NCBI RefSeq assembly: GCF_016629665.1
Contig: NZ_JAEPRQ010000009.1
Span: 1 to 64,000 of the forward strand
Length of the DNA stretch: 64,000 nt
From: Paracoccus caeni
Lineage (GTDB): Bacteria > Pseudomonadota > Alphaproteobacteria > Rhodobacterales > Rhodobacteraceae
Direction: 5' to 3'
The position numbers and the translations under genes were made by a program. Each line of letters begins with the position of its first letter. Position 1 is the stretch's first letter. The notes below the pieces were generated by a model. The model had not been told where the DNA came from, ran no database searches, and saw only the letters and a list, made by a program, of their open reading frames with translations. Of this stretch, positions 56,710-64,000 are shown one piece after another.

Positions 56710-56888
56710 CCCGGCCCGGACCGGGGTCATCCTGTCGCGACCTGCAGAAAATAAGCAAGGGCCGCAGCGATGCCACGACCCTTGTCCGCATATGCGAAGT
56801 CTCCCTGCCGGACTGGCCGGTCTTTATTGCGCGCACGCTAATCTCGCCATCGTGATCCGTCAACAGGCCAAACGTTACCTTTCGATCA

Positions 56889-56990
56889 CAAAAAAAAGCC
56901 GCGCCCGAGGGCGCGGCAGTCCAACAGGGAGGAAGACCCAAGGGACATGACATGAACCCTTGGACGATTCGGATACTGGCACAGGAGTTT
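56889..56990 (-). ncRNA. Candidate small RNA with CU-rich anti-Shine-Dalgarno linker
   Basis: Read on the minus strand, a putative -10 TACAAT (57000-56995) is followed by a roughly 100-base transcript with hairpin 1 CCAAGGG/CCCTTGG (12-base loop, 56938-56963), a single-stranded linker GTCTTCCTCCCTGTTGGACT, and a terminator GCCGCGCC/GGCGCGGC with CGAG loop and eight T. Two hairpins flanking a CUUCCUCCC linker is the general design of CcsR/cuckoo-type small RNAs in alphaproteobacteria. No protein gene on the minus strand lies upstream, so the terminator has no other client. Confidence 0.6.
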
Positions 56991-57059
56991 TAAGATTGTA
57001 TTGTCGGGGCGCGCGCAGAACAGTGTTGCGCCAATGATCGGCGAAAAAGCGGGGACAGG

Positions 57060-58634
57060 ATGGCGAAGGTAATCGATGACGAAGCGAACACGGTCTTTGT
57101 AGGCGGTGGCGGCGCGGATCATGGCGAGGCCCAGCACCTGCTGCTGAAATACGCCAACCGACACGGGCTGATCGCGGGCGCGACCGGCACCGGCAAGACC
57201 GTGACCTTGCAGACCCTTGCCGAAACCCTGTCGCTGGCGGGGGTGCCGGTCTTTCTGGCCGATGTGAAGGGCGATCTTGCCGGTCTGTCGCGTCCCGGCG
57301 ATCCTGCGGGCAAGCTGCACGAGCCGTTCCAGACCCGCGCGACCCAGATCGGCGTCGATCTTGAATATCAAGCCTTCCCGGTCACCTTTTGGGATGTCTG
57401 GGGCGAAAAGGGCCATCCCGTCCGCACCACCCCTGCCGAGATGGGGCCGCTGCTGCTGTCGCGCCTGATGTCGCTGACAGATGCGCAGGAAGGGGTGATG
57501 AACATCGCCTTTCGTGTCGCCGATGAACAGGGTCTGGCGCTGCTGGATCTGAAGGATTTGCAGGCGATGCTGGTCTGGGTCGGGCAGAACGCGTCCGAAC
57601 TGTCGCTGCAATACGGCAATATCAGCCCCGCCAGCGTCGGAGCCATTCAGCGGGCCTTGCTGGTGCTGGAGAATCAGGGCGGGCTGAACCTGTTCGGTGA
57701 ACCGGCGCTAGAGCTTTCGGACATTCTGCGGCAGGATTCGTCGGGCAAGGGCGTGGTCAATATCCTTGCCGCCGACCGGCTGATGAACTCGCCGCGGCTT
57801 TATGCGACCTTCCTTCTGTGGCTGTTGTCGGAACTCTTCGAGCAACTGCCCGAAGTCGGCGATCCCGACCGTCCCCGCGCCGCCTTTTTCTTTGACGAGG
57901 CGCATCTGCTGTTCGACGACGCGCCGAAAGCGCTGATCGACAAGGTGGAACAGGTGGCGCGGCTGATCCGCTCGAAAGGGGTCAGCGTCTGGTTCATCAG
58001 CCAGAACCCCGCCGACATTCCCGAAGCGGTGCTGGGCCAGTTGGGCAACCGGGTGCAGCACGCCTTGCGCGCCTTTACCGCCAAGGATCAGAAGGCCTTG
58101 CGGATGGCGGCCGAAAATTACCGCACCAATCCCGATTTCGACATTGCCGAGGCGATTCAGAATGTCGGCACCGGCGAGGCTGTCACCTCGCTTCTGGAAG
58201 CGAAGGGCGTGCCGGGAATTGCGCAGAAGACGCTGGTCCGGCCGCCCTATAGCAGGCTTGGGCCGGTCACCGATGCCGAGCGGGCCGAGACGCTGGCCGC
58301 ATCGCCCATGGGGGTGAAATACGACAAGCCGCTGGACCGGGAATCAGCGCAGGAGCTTCTGGCGAAGCGGGCCGAAGACGCGGCCAAGGCGACCGCGGCG
58401 GCGGAGACCGATACCAAAGGTGCCGACGACCTCTTCGACATGAAGAACGAAGAATATAAAAGCGCCCGCCGATACGAGCCGACGGCCCGGGAAGAAAAGC
58501 CGAACCAACAGCGCAGTCGCAGCAGCGACACGATCATGGAGACCTTCGGCAAAAGTCTGGCGCGTCAGCTTGGCACGAAATCCGGTCAGGCGCTGGTGCG
58601 CGGGGTTCTGGGCTCGCTGTTCCGGGGGCGCTGA
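57060..58634 (+). CDS. DUF853 / HerA-like P-loop ATPase (YjgR family)
   Basis: This 524-residue protein has the Walker A GATGTGKT at residues 40-47, an Asp-containing LADVKGDLAGLSRPGD, Walker B AFFFDEAHLLFDD near residue 282 and SQNPADIPEAVLGQLGNRVQHALRAFTAKDQKALR, the sensor segment of HerA/FtsK-type ATPases. The C-terminal 130 residues are helical and charged (EKPNQQRSRSSDTIMETFGKSLARQLGT). The family occurs in most proteobacteria, with unknown function. It starts with ATG just upstream of an AGGA site and lies next to the small-RNA region. Confidence 0.88.
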   Translation: MAKVIDDEANTVFVGGGGADHGEAQHLLLKYANRHGLIAGATGTGKTVTLQTLAETLSLAGVPVFLADVKGDLAGLSRPGDPAGKLHEPFQTRATQIGVDLEYQAFPVTFWDVWGEKGHPVRTTPAEMGPLLLSRLMSLTDAQEGVMNIAFRVADEQGLALLDLKDLQAMLVWVGQNASELSLQYGNISPASVGAIQRALLVLENQGGLNLFGEPALELSDILRQDSSGKGVVNILAADRLMNSPRLYATFLLWLLSELFEQLPEVGDPDRPRAAFFFDEAHLLFDDAPKALIDKVEQVARLIRSKGVSVWFISQNPADIPEAVLGQLGNRVQHALRAFTAKDQKALRMAAENYRTNPDFDIAEAIQNVGTGEAVTSLLEAKGVPGIAQKTLVRPPYSRLGPVTDAERAETLAASPMGVKYDKPLDRESAQELLAKRAEDAAKATAAAETDTKGADDLFDMKNEEYKSARRYEPTAREEKPNQQRSRSSDTIMETFGKSLARQLGTKSGQALVRGVLGSLFRGR

Positions 58635-58643
58635 CCCCGGGCC

Positions 58644-58985
58644 TTAGCCGCGCAGCCGCGCCGGGGTTAGGGCGACCGTGGCGCGCATCTCGGCCAGAAT
58701 CGCGATCATCAGCATGACATGGCGGTGCATGTCATAGCCCGCCTGCCGGGTCAGTCGGGCGTGGTTCTGAACCTCTTCCTCGGCGCGCAGGCGGGGCAGG
58801 CAGGCGCCGACCGGCGGGCAGCCTTCCTGATGCAGCAGGCGCGGCAGATCGCGGCTGCGACGCCAGCCCGACTGGCCCTCGCGCGCCGCGCGGATCAGCA
58901 GACCGGGCCGCCGCAGACCGACAGTCGAAGGGCGGGCGGGGAAGTCGATCACATTGGTCATGAAGGTCATCGGCGTCAGGTCCAT
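58644..58985 (-). CDS. DUF6477-like protein
   Basis: This protein of about 113 residues contains LRRPGLLIRAAREGQSGWRRSRDLPRLLHQEGCPPVGACLPRLRAEEEVQNHARLTRQAGYDMHRHVMLMIAILAEMRA, the layout seen in DUF6477 proteins of Rhodobacterales, which have no known role. The start is uncertain (58985, 58970 or 58961) because no clear ribosome binding site is seen. It is divergent from a DUF6456 regulator-like gene, as in related genomes. Confidence 0.7.
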   Translation of the reverse strand: MDLTPMTFMTNVIDFPARPSTVGLRRPGLLIRAAREGQSGWRRSRDLPRLLHQEGCPPVGACLPRLRAEEEVQNHARLTRQAGYDMHRHVMLMIAILAEMRATVALTPARLRG

Positions 58986-59186
58986 TCGTTGCGATGACAG
59001 AGTGTTGCACAACCATAACGGGTGTTGCCGGAACGCGGCATGCAGCGCGCGTTGCACGAAGGATTCTTTAGGAATTCTTAGGGAATGTTGTCGCTATGTG
59101 AACGCATGCCCGTCTTTCGACGAGGTTTTACTCAACCTGCACGGTATTTATTGCGCCGAGCTGCCAAGGCCGACAAGGGACCATTC

Positions 59187-60302
59187 ATGACAATTCTGAC
59201 CGGGGATTTCGCCATCGATGCCAGCGAAGCGACAGCCGTGTCCGGCCCGTCCGATCCGGACGGCGAGGCGGATCTGCCCGATGACGCCCAACTGTATCTT
59301 CGCCATATCGAAAAGGGCCTGTCGATCCGCGCCCTTGCGCGCGAGGCCGATTGCCACGCCTCGACCATCCTGCGCCGCATCCGCCGTTTCGAGGCGCGGC
59401 GCGACGACCCGCTGATCGACGGCGCCGTCGCCGCCGTGATCGACCGTCGCCGCGCTTTCGATGAAAGACAGGCGCTGCGCATTCTGCGTCGTCTGGCCGA
59501 GCCGGGCGCGATCATGGCAACCAGCGAGGTGATGGAAAAGGCCATCGTCACCCGCAACGACATCCGCACCGCCATCCTTGACCGGCATCTGGCCGAGGCA
59601 ATGGCGCTGCGCGGTTGGGTGATCCACATCCCCGACAACCGCCGCCTGCGCCGCTATGTCATCGCTCCGGCGGGGCGCGAGATGTTGCGCAGCATCATCG
59701 GTCGCAAGCGCAAGGCGCTGCCGCTGGCCGCGGATTTCAGCGATGCCAGTCCGGTCGGGGACCAGCTTGCCGACGATCAGCCGAACGGTTTCGCCGATCA
59801 GCATCGCGTCTGGCAGGCCAAGGTGATGAAAGATCCCGAAGATGGCCGCCGTCGCACCATGCGCGTCAATATCGCCGAAAGCCCGCTTTTGCTGCTGTCG
59901 CGTCGGCGCGATTCAAGCGGGCAGACCTTCCTGACCCCCGGCATGGTCACGGCGGGCGAAAGACTGCGTGAGGATTTCGAACTGGCGCAGATGGGCCCGC
60001 GCGTGACCCAGAACTGGGATGGCTTCCTCACCTCTGGCATCGACAAGCGCCGTGCGGGTGACGGTATTCACGTCGGCTCGGACAGCGCCCGCGACCGGGT
60101 TGCGGCGGCGTTGCGCGATCTTGGGCCGGGGATGGGCGATATCGTCCTCAGGGTCTGCTGTTTCCTTGAAGGGATCGAACAGACCGAGCGTCGTCTGGGC
60201 TGGTCGGCCCGCTCTGGCAAGATCGTCCTGCGTCTGGCGTTGATGCGGCTGGAGCGGTTTTATCAGAACGCCTATGGCAGCGGGGCGCGACTGATCGGGT
60301 GA
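59187..60302 (+). CDS. DUF6456 helix-turn-helix protein
   Basis: This 371-residue protein has an N-terminal helix-turn-helix part, YLRHIEKGLSIRALAREADCHASTILRRIRRFEARRDDPLIDGAV, and the C-terminal DUF6456 domain around WSARSGKIVLRLALMRLERFYQNAYG. It is a predicted DNA-binding protein found in alphaproteobacteria with no assigned role. The ATG at 59187, preceded by AAGGGA, was chosen over an upstream ATG at 59085 whose translation is not family-like. A TTTA-N7-TTAG motif in the upstream gap is a distant CtrA-site look-alike. Confidence 0.78.
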   Translation: MTILTGDFAIDASEATAVSGPSDPDGEADLPDDAQLYLRHIEKGLSIRALAREADCHASTILRRIRRFEARRDDPLIDGAVAAVIDRRRAFDERQALRILRRLAEPGAIMATSEVMEKAIVTRNDIRTAILDRHLAEAMALRGWVIHIPDNRRLRRYVIAPAGREMLRSIIGRKRKALPLAADFSDASPVGDQLADDQPNGFADQHRVWQAKVMKDPEDGRRRTMRVNIAESPLLLLSRRRDSSGQTFLTPGMVTAGERLREDFELAQMGPRVTQNWDGFLTSGIDKRRAGDGIHVGSDSARDRVAAALRDLGPGMGDIVLRVCCFLEGIEQTERRLGWSARSGKIVLRLALMRLERFYQNAYGSGARLIG

Positions 60303-60322
60303 TTGGCAGAATGAGGGAAAGC

Positions 60323-60347
60323 GGGCGCCTTCGGGCGCTCTTTTTTT
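60323..60347 (+). terminator. Rho-independent terminator of the DUF6456 gene
   Basis: GCGCC pairs with GGCGC around a TTCG tetraloop, extended by a G-T and a G-C pair, and seven T follow. It lies 21 bases after the stop codon. Confidence 0.85.
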
Positions 60348-60354
60348 GGGGGCG

Positions 60355-61173
60355 TCACCGATCTGCAAGATTTTTCAGAACAGCCGCCACGATCACCTCC
60401 GGGCGATCCTCCTGGACCAGATGCCCGGCCTCCGGCACCGCGATGATGGGCCGGTCAGCGATCAACGCGGCCAGAGCCTTGCCTTTCTCGAACGGAATCC
60501 ACTCGTCGTTTTGTCCCCAGAGTACGGTCACCGGACAGTCCATCCGGGCATAGAGTGGTTCGACCTCGTCAGTAAAACGCTGATCCATCTGCGCGATCTG
60601 CCGATAGAATGCCGCCTGACCGACCGGGCCAAGCCAGGGCGCGGCATAGATATGCAATACCTCTTCGGACAGAGGCTTATATGCTGCCGTCTGCAGATAG
60701 GCGTTCAGCAGCGCGCGATGCATATAGTCGGGCATCCCGGCAAAGGCCGCTTCATGGCTGCGCACATGTTGGACGAATGGCGATCCCCAAGGCGCAAGGG
60801 CGACGGCATCGAAAATCGTCAGCGAAGCGTAGCGCAGACCATCCAGATACCAGCCGCGCAAGGCGGTCGCGCCGCCGAAATCATGCGCCAGAACGTCCGG
60901 CCGCTCGATACCCCATTCCGCGAACAGGGCCGCAAGCACGCGGTTCTGCACGCCAAGCGATACGTCCTGCCCGTCGCGCATCTCTGACAGCCCGTAGCCA
61001 ACCAGATCGAAGTAATAGACCGTTCTTCGATCCGCAATTTCCGGCACGATCCTGCGCCAGACCTGCGAGGAAAAGGGCGTTCCATGGATCGCGACCAGCG
61101 GCGGCCCGTTTCCGATACGACCCCATCGGACGGCGTTCCCCTCGACAATCGCGGTATTTGGAAGCTCCAACAT
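60355..61173 (-). CDS. Alpha/beta hydrolase with Asp nucleophile (haloalkane dehalogenase/epoxide hydrolase-like)
   Basis: This 272-residue hydrolase has the nucleophile elbow VLAHDFGGATALRGW near residue 95, in which the nucleophile is Asp, the hallmark of haloalkane dehalogenases, epoxide hydrolases and fluoroacetate dehalogenases, not esterases. The oxyanion part is VAIHGTPFSSQVWRR and the catalytic His is in VPEAGHLVQEDRPE. A cap domain lies between. It is divergent from an ArsR-type regulator with a palindromic operator in the 48-base gap, so expression probably responds to a small ligand. The substrate is unknown. Confidence 0.84.
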   Translation of the reverse strand: MLELPNTAIVEGNAVRWGRIGNGPPLVAIHGTPFSSQVWRRIVPEIADRRTVYYFDLVGYGLSEMRDGQDVSLGVQNRVLAALFAEWGIERPDVLAHDFGGATALRGWYLDGLRYASLTIFDAVALAPWGSPFVQHVRSHEAAFAGMPDYMHRALLNAYLQTAAYKPLSEEVLHIYAAPWLGPVGQAAFYRQIAQMDQRFTDEVEPLYARMDCPVTVLWGQNDEWIPFEKGKALAALIADRPIIAVPEAGHLVQEDRPEVIVAAVLKNLADR

Positions 61174-61182
61174 CTCGATATC

Positions 61183-61214
61183 TCATATTGTCATTTAGCT
61201 AAGTGACGATATGA
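61183..61214. promoter_or_regulatory. 32-bp palindromic operator between hydrolase and arsR-type gene
   Basis: The half sites TCATAT-x-GTCA-x-TTAG and CTAA-x-TGAC-x-ATATGA are complementary at all but two pairs (the x positions). It spans most of the 48-base divergent gap, so binding there could block both promoters. The ArsR-family protein encoded beside it is the natural candidate. Confidence 0.82.
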
Positions 61215-61221
61215 TAACGTT

Positions 61222-61551
61222 ATGGACAGATCAACCCAGATCAGGGCCATGGCGAGTGAGCCGCGAATGCGGATCCTGCAGTTGCTTGCCGCGCCCAAGA
61301 AGCATTTCGGACAGCAGTGGTCTGCCGATCCGGCAGAGTTCGGCGTGTGCATGACGCTGATCGCGGAGGCACTTTCTGTCTCTCAGCCCACTGTCAGCAG
61401 GCATCTGGAACTTCTTCGGCAGGCCGGGTTCATCACGGTGCGAAAACACGCGAAATGGTCCTATTGCAAACGGGACGAGGCCGCGATCAGCGGTTATCTG
61501 GATTGGTTGAACCAAGAAATCTCGGCGGAAGTGGCCAGCGGTCAGGACTGA
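61222..61551 (+). CDS. ArsR-family transcriptional regulator
   Basis: This 109-residue winged-helix protein has the DNA-binding core MASEPRMRILQLLAAP, LIAEALSVSQPTVSRHLELLRQAGFITVRKHAKWSYCKRDEAAISGYLDWLN, typical of ArsR/SmtB regulators. The metal motif CxCxx is missing (a lone Cys at VCMTL and one in the wing), so a metal sensor is unlikely. It probably controls itself and the divergent hydrolase through the palindrome between them. Confidence 0.87.
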   Translation: MDRSTQIRAMASEPRMRILQLLAAPKKHFGQQWSADPAEFGVCMTLIAEALSVSQPTVSRHLELLRQAGFITVRKHAKWSYCKRDEAAISGYLDWLNQEISAEVASGQD

Positions 61552-61646
61552 GAACGCATCATTCCCGAAGCAGACGCTTGCCTCCACCACATCTGCGGTC
61601 ATAATAAACCCCCGCCCACAACCGTGCCAGCCGATCAGGTCAGCTT

Positions 61647-62555
61647 ATGAATATCTCCCTCCGCCAGCTTCGCTATTTCCTCGCTTTGGCCGAGCAGGGG
61701 CATTTCACCCGCGCGGCTGAGACGATCCATGTCACCCAACCGGCGCTGTCGATGCAGATCCGGGCGCTGGAGGATGCCGTTGGCGCGCGTCTGGTGGAAC
61801 GGACGGCGGCGGGGATCGTGCTGACGCCGCAGGGCAGGGCGCTGGAAAAGCATGCGCGGAAGGTGATGGAGGCGATGAACGGGCTGCAGCAGGGGATGCG
61901 CGGGCCGGGTCATGGCGGGCGTCTGGTGCTGGGCATGATCCCGACCGTCGCGCCCTATCTTCTGCCCGAGGTGCTGCCGGTCCTGCGCGCCGGCGATATC
62001 GGGCGCGACCTGCATCTTCGCGAGGCGCAGACCGACCGCCTGATGGAGGAACTTGCGCGGGGCCGTCTTGATGCTGCCGTCATCGCTTCGCCCGCCGATG
62101 GCGCGGATATGGTCTCGATCCCGCTTTTCACCGATCACTTCCTGCTGGCGGGCAGCGCCGCCCGTATCGCCCAGCTTCGTGGCACCGCCACCCCGCCGCA
62201 AGAGCTTGATCCGGGGCAGTTGCTGCTGCTGGACGAAGGGCATTGTCTTGGCGATCAGGCGCTTGAGGTTTGCGGGCTGAACCGGCGCAGCGCCAAGCTG
62301 GATCTGGGGGCGGCGTCGTTATCGACACTGTGCCGTCTGGCGGCGCAGGGCATGGGGCTGACCTTTCTGCCGGAACTGGCCCGGCGGCAAGAGATCGCAG
62401 CGGCGCCGGGGCTGGCCACGATCCGCTTTCCCGATCCGCAGCCGCTGCGGCAGATCCAGCTTGTCAGGCGCGCGACCACCCCGGATGGCGGCTGGTTCCC
62501 CGAACTGGCCGAGACGCTGCGGCAGGCAGGGCAGCGGCTGGTTCAGGACGCCTGA
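61647..62555 (+). CDS. oxyR: OxyR-type LysR-family regulator
   Basis: This 302-residue regulator has the LysR DNA-binding domain LRQLRYFLALAEQGHFTRAAETIHVTQPALSMQIRALEDAVGARLVERTAAG. The effector domain has DEGHCLGDQALEVC with Cys200 and Cys209, spaced nine residues like the peroxide-sensing Cys199 and Cys208 of OxyR. Disulfide formation would switch on catalase and related genes, although no katA or ahp gene lies here. It is convergent with the old yellow enzyme gene, with six bases between the stops. A LysR paralogue with the same motif is the only alternative. Confidence 0.87.
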   Translation: MNISLRQLRYFLALAEQGHFTRAAETIHVTQPALSMQIRALEDAVGARLVERTAAGIVLTPQGRALEKHARKVMEAMNGLQQGMRGPGHGGRLVLGMIPTVAPYLLPEVLPVLRAGDIGRDLHLREAQTDRLMEELARGRLDAAVIASPADGADMVSIPLFTDHFLLAGSAARIAQLRGTATPPQELDPGQLLLLDEGHCLGDQALEVCGLNRRSAKLDLGAASLSTLCRLAAQGMGLTFLPELARRQEIAAAPGLATIRFPDPQPLRQIQLVRRATTPDGGWFPELAETLRQAGQRLVQDA

Positions 62556-62561
62556 CACGCC

Positions 62562-63662
62562 TTATTTGCTGTAGAACAGATCCCGGTAGTTGCGCGGCTG
62601 GCTGCGCAGATATTGCGGCGCGGCATCGACCTGTGCGCCCAGATGGGCGGCGGCGTGCCAGGGCCAGCGCGGATCGTAAAGCGCGCCGCGCGCAATGGCG
62701 ATCATGTCGGCATCGCCGGTTGCGACGATTGCCTCGGCATGGTCGAAATCGGTGATCAGCCCGACCGCGACCACCGGAATCCCCACCGCCGCCTTGACCG
62801 CGCGGGCCAGCGGCACCTGATATCCCGGCGATAGCGGGATCGCCTGACGCGGGTCCAGCCCGCCGCTGGACACATGCACCGCCGACGCGCCCCGCTGTTC
62901 CAGCGCGACCGAGAACGCCACGGTCTGTTCGGCGTCCCATCCACCTTCGACCCAATCGGTGCCGGAAACCCGCACCGAGACCGGGTAATTCGCCGGAACC
63001 GCGGCCTTCACCGCCTCGAACACCTCAAGCGGGAAGCGCATCCGGTTTTCCAGACTGCCGCCATAATCATCATCGCGGCGGTTCGACAGCGGCGACAGGA
63101 ACTGATGCAGCAGATAGCCATGCGCCCCGTGCAACTGGATCGCATCCAGCCCAAGCCGGACACTGCGCCGCGCCGCCTGAACGAAACCGTCGCGGATATG
63201 GTCGAGCCCGGCACGATCCAGCGCCAGCGGGGCATGACTGCCCGGCGTGAACGGCTCTGCCGTGGGCGCGACGGTCTGCCAGCCATTCGGGTGATCCGGC
63301 GCAATCTGTGCCCCGCCCAGCCATGGCTTGTCGGTCGAGGCCTTGCGCCCGGCATGGGCAAGCTGAATGGCGACCGGAATATCGGACCAGTCGCGGATCG
63401 CCTTCAGCACCCGGGCCATCGCCGCCTCGGTCTCGTCATCCCACAGCCCGACATCGGCATAGGTGATGCGACCCTCGGGCGTGACCGCCGCCGCCTCGAT
63501 GGTCAGAAGCCCCGCGCCGGACAGGGCAAGCTGGCCCAGATGGATCATGTGCCAGTCGGTCATCCGGCCATCTTCGGCGGAATATTGACACATCGGCGCG
63601 ATGACGATGCGGTTTTTCAGGGTCAGATCGCCGATGCCGATAGGGGTGAACAGCTTGCTCAT
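62562..63662 (-). CDS. Old yellow enzyme family ene-reductase (NamA/YqjM-like)
   Basis: This 366-residue FMN-dependent TIM-barrel enzyme reduces activated C=C bonds with NADPH. It belongs to the YqjM (thermophilic-type) class: Cys25 in IAPMCQYSAEDG modulates the flavin, HAGRKAS contacts the substrate, and HGAHGYLLHQFLSPLSNRRDDDYGGSLENRMRF holds the His pair that binds the carbonyl oxygen. The C-terminal VGLITDFDHAEAIVATGDADMIAIAR binds FMN phosphate. Physiological substrate is unknown; in bacilli the enzyme responds to oxidative or electrophile stress, which fits the OxyR-type neighbour. Confidence 0.92.
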   Translation of the reverse strand: MSKLFTPIGIGDLTLKNRIVIAPMCQYSAEDGRMTDWHMIHLGQLALSGAGLLTIEAAAVTPEGRITYADVGLWDDETEAAMARVLKAIRDWSDIPVAIQLAHAGRKASTDKPWLGGAQIAPDHPNGWQTVAPTAEPFTPGSHAPLALDRAGLDHIRDGFVQAARRSVRLGLDAIQLHGAHGYLLHQFLSPLSNRRDDDYGGSLENRMRFPLEVFEAVKAAVPANYPVSVRVSGTDWVEGGWDAEQTVAFSVALEQRGASAVHVSSGGLDPRQAIPLSPGYQVPLARAVKAAVGIPVVAVGLITDFDHAEAIVATGDADMIAIARGALYDPRWPWHAAAHLGAQVDAAPQYLRSQPRNYRDLFYSK

Positions 63663-63858
63663 GGTCCGGGTCCATCTGGTCAGGTTGCAGCAGAGGTGCT
63701 TTCGCCCGCAACGCTATTGGATCACCCGCGCCGCCGAAAGCCCGGTCAGCGCATAGCCGCTAACCGCAGGCCCGTGGCCGCCCCGACCGGCTGGCCTTTC
63801 CGAATGGCGAATGCTAGCGGGTCGTTAACCACCTTTATCAGCCCGTCGTTCGGACCAG

Positions 63859-64000
63859 ATGCCGATCTTTGAGACCGTTTTCATCCGCAGGTGCCTGACC
63901 GTGCTGATCGGGCTTTTCGGCGTGCTGGTCTTCTATCTCCTGAACCTGCCGGTCCCGTTCCTTTTCGGGCCGATGATGGCCTGCCTTGCCGCCTCGCTGT
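63859..64000 (+). CDS. AbrB-type membrane protein, N-terminal part (cut by window)
   Basis: The first 47 residues read MPIFETVFIRRCLTVLIGLFGVLVFYLLNLPVPFLFGPMMACLAASL, with a first transmembrane helix and the PxPFLxGPM pattern of the AbrB membrane family (sometimes labelled ammonia monooxygenase-like). The rest lies outside the window. It is divergent from the ene-reductase gene, with 196 bases between them. Confidence 0.68.
   Translation, partial: MPIFETVFIRRCLTVLIGLFGVLVFYLLNLPVPFLFGPMMACLAASL

Noticed and set aside
56886..57611. Long minus-strand frame overlapping the DUF853 gene
   Set aside because: It runs antisense to a well-supported ATPase gene and crosses a strong terminator; composition is that of a shadow frame.
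59061..59080. CtrA site before the DUF6456 gene
   Set aside because: TTTA-N7-TTAG differs from the consensus in two places; too weak to list as a feature.

Overview
The window looks like a chromosomal segment of a high-G+C alphaproteobacterium of the Rhodobacteraceae, most likely Paracoccus or a close relative. The basis is protein content and gene order: an F1-only ATP synthase operon (atpHAGDC) detached from Fo, an IalB-family protein, the DUF6477/DUF6456 divergent pair, the obgE-proB neighbourhood, and a RutR-controlled reductive pyrimidine operon beside NMT1/THI5-type ABC transport genes. No sequence search was run, so the genus is an inference.

Layout. 1-7.4 kb: the 3' tail of an IS5-type transposase runs into the 3' end of ssb, followed by a lytic transglycosylase, hom, and a leftward group of gloB, a DUF457-type membrane protein, a glycosyltransferase, a HEPN-like protein and an ICMT-like methyltransferase, then a SAM methyltransferase and a small lipoprotein. 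7.9-12.9 kb: atpHAGDC with a clear terminator. 12.9-24.9 kb: H-type lectin, RlmN/Cfr-like radical SAM enzyme, a TetR/hydrolase/isomerase operon, prs, purD, xseA, an MFS carrier, eda and a large beta-helix protein. 25-34.2 kb: acs next to an MHS-type carrier with an unusual extracytoplasmic insert, small membrane and secreted proteins, a class V aminotransferase, eno and an endonuclease/exonuclease/phosphatase protein. 34.2-34.8 kb: a gene-free stretch with two copies of a structured repeat; a third, inverted piece lies before proB. 34.8-39 kb: selO, obgE, proB and a SelW-like gene. 39-48.9 kb: pyrimidine and amino acid salvage (ABC transporter, dihydropyrimidinase, N-carbamoyl-beta-alanine-type amidohydrolase, omega-aminotransferase, rutR), with an AT-rich HEPN-like gene lodged inside. 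49-57 kb: cell envelope genes (DUF882 peptidase, L,D-transpeptidase, lpxD-acp-KAS, an RTX/CAP secreted protein, IalB). 57-64 kb: a DUF853 ATPase, DUF6477/DUF6456, a hydrolase/ArsR pair with a palindromic operator, an OxyR-type regulator, an old yellow enzyme and the start of an AbrB-type membrane protein.

How the parts work together. The 47.5-39 kb leftward operon would import a pyrimidine-like compound and convert dihydropyrimidine to N-carbamoyl-beta-amino acid, then beta-amino acid, then semialdehyde. A RutR-type palindrome lies in the rutR/aminotransferase divergent promoter. Dihydropyrimidine dehydrogenase, the first enzyme, is not in the window. The DUF882 peptidase, L,D-transpeptidase and lpxD cluster serve peptidoglycan and outer membrane.

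The most interesting non-coding signals are the structured repeat family near 34.2-34.6 and 37.4 kb, whose stem shows a compensatory base-pair change between copies; a candidate small RNA at 56.89-56.99 kb with a CU-rich anti-Shine-Dalgarno linker between two hairpins; the RutR and ArsR operators; and a GGATATTTG intergenic repeat family. No rRNA, tRNA or CRISPR array was recognised.
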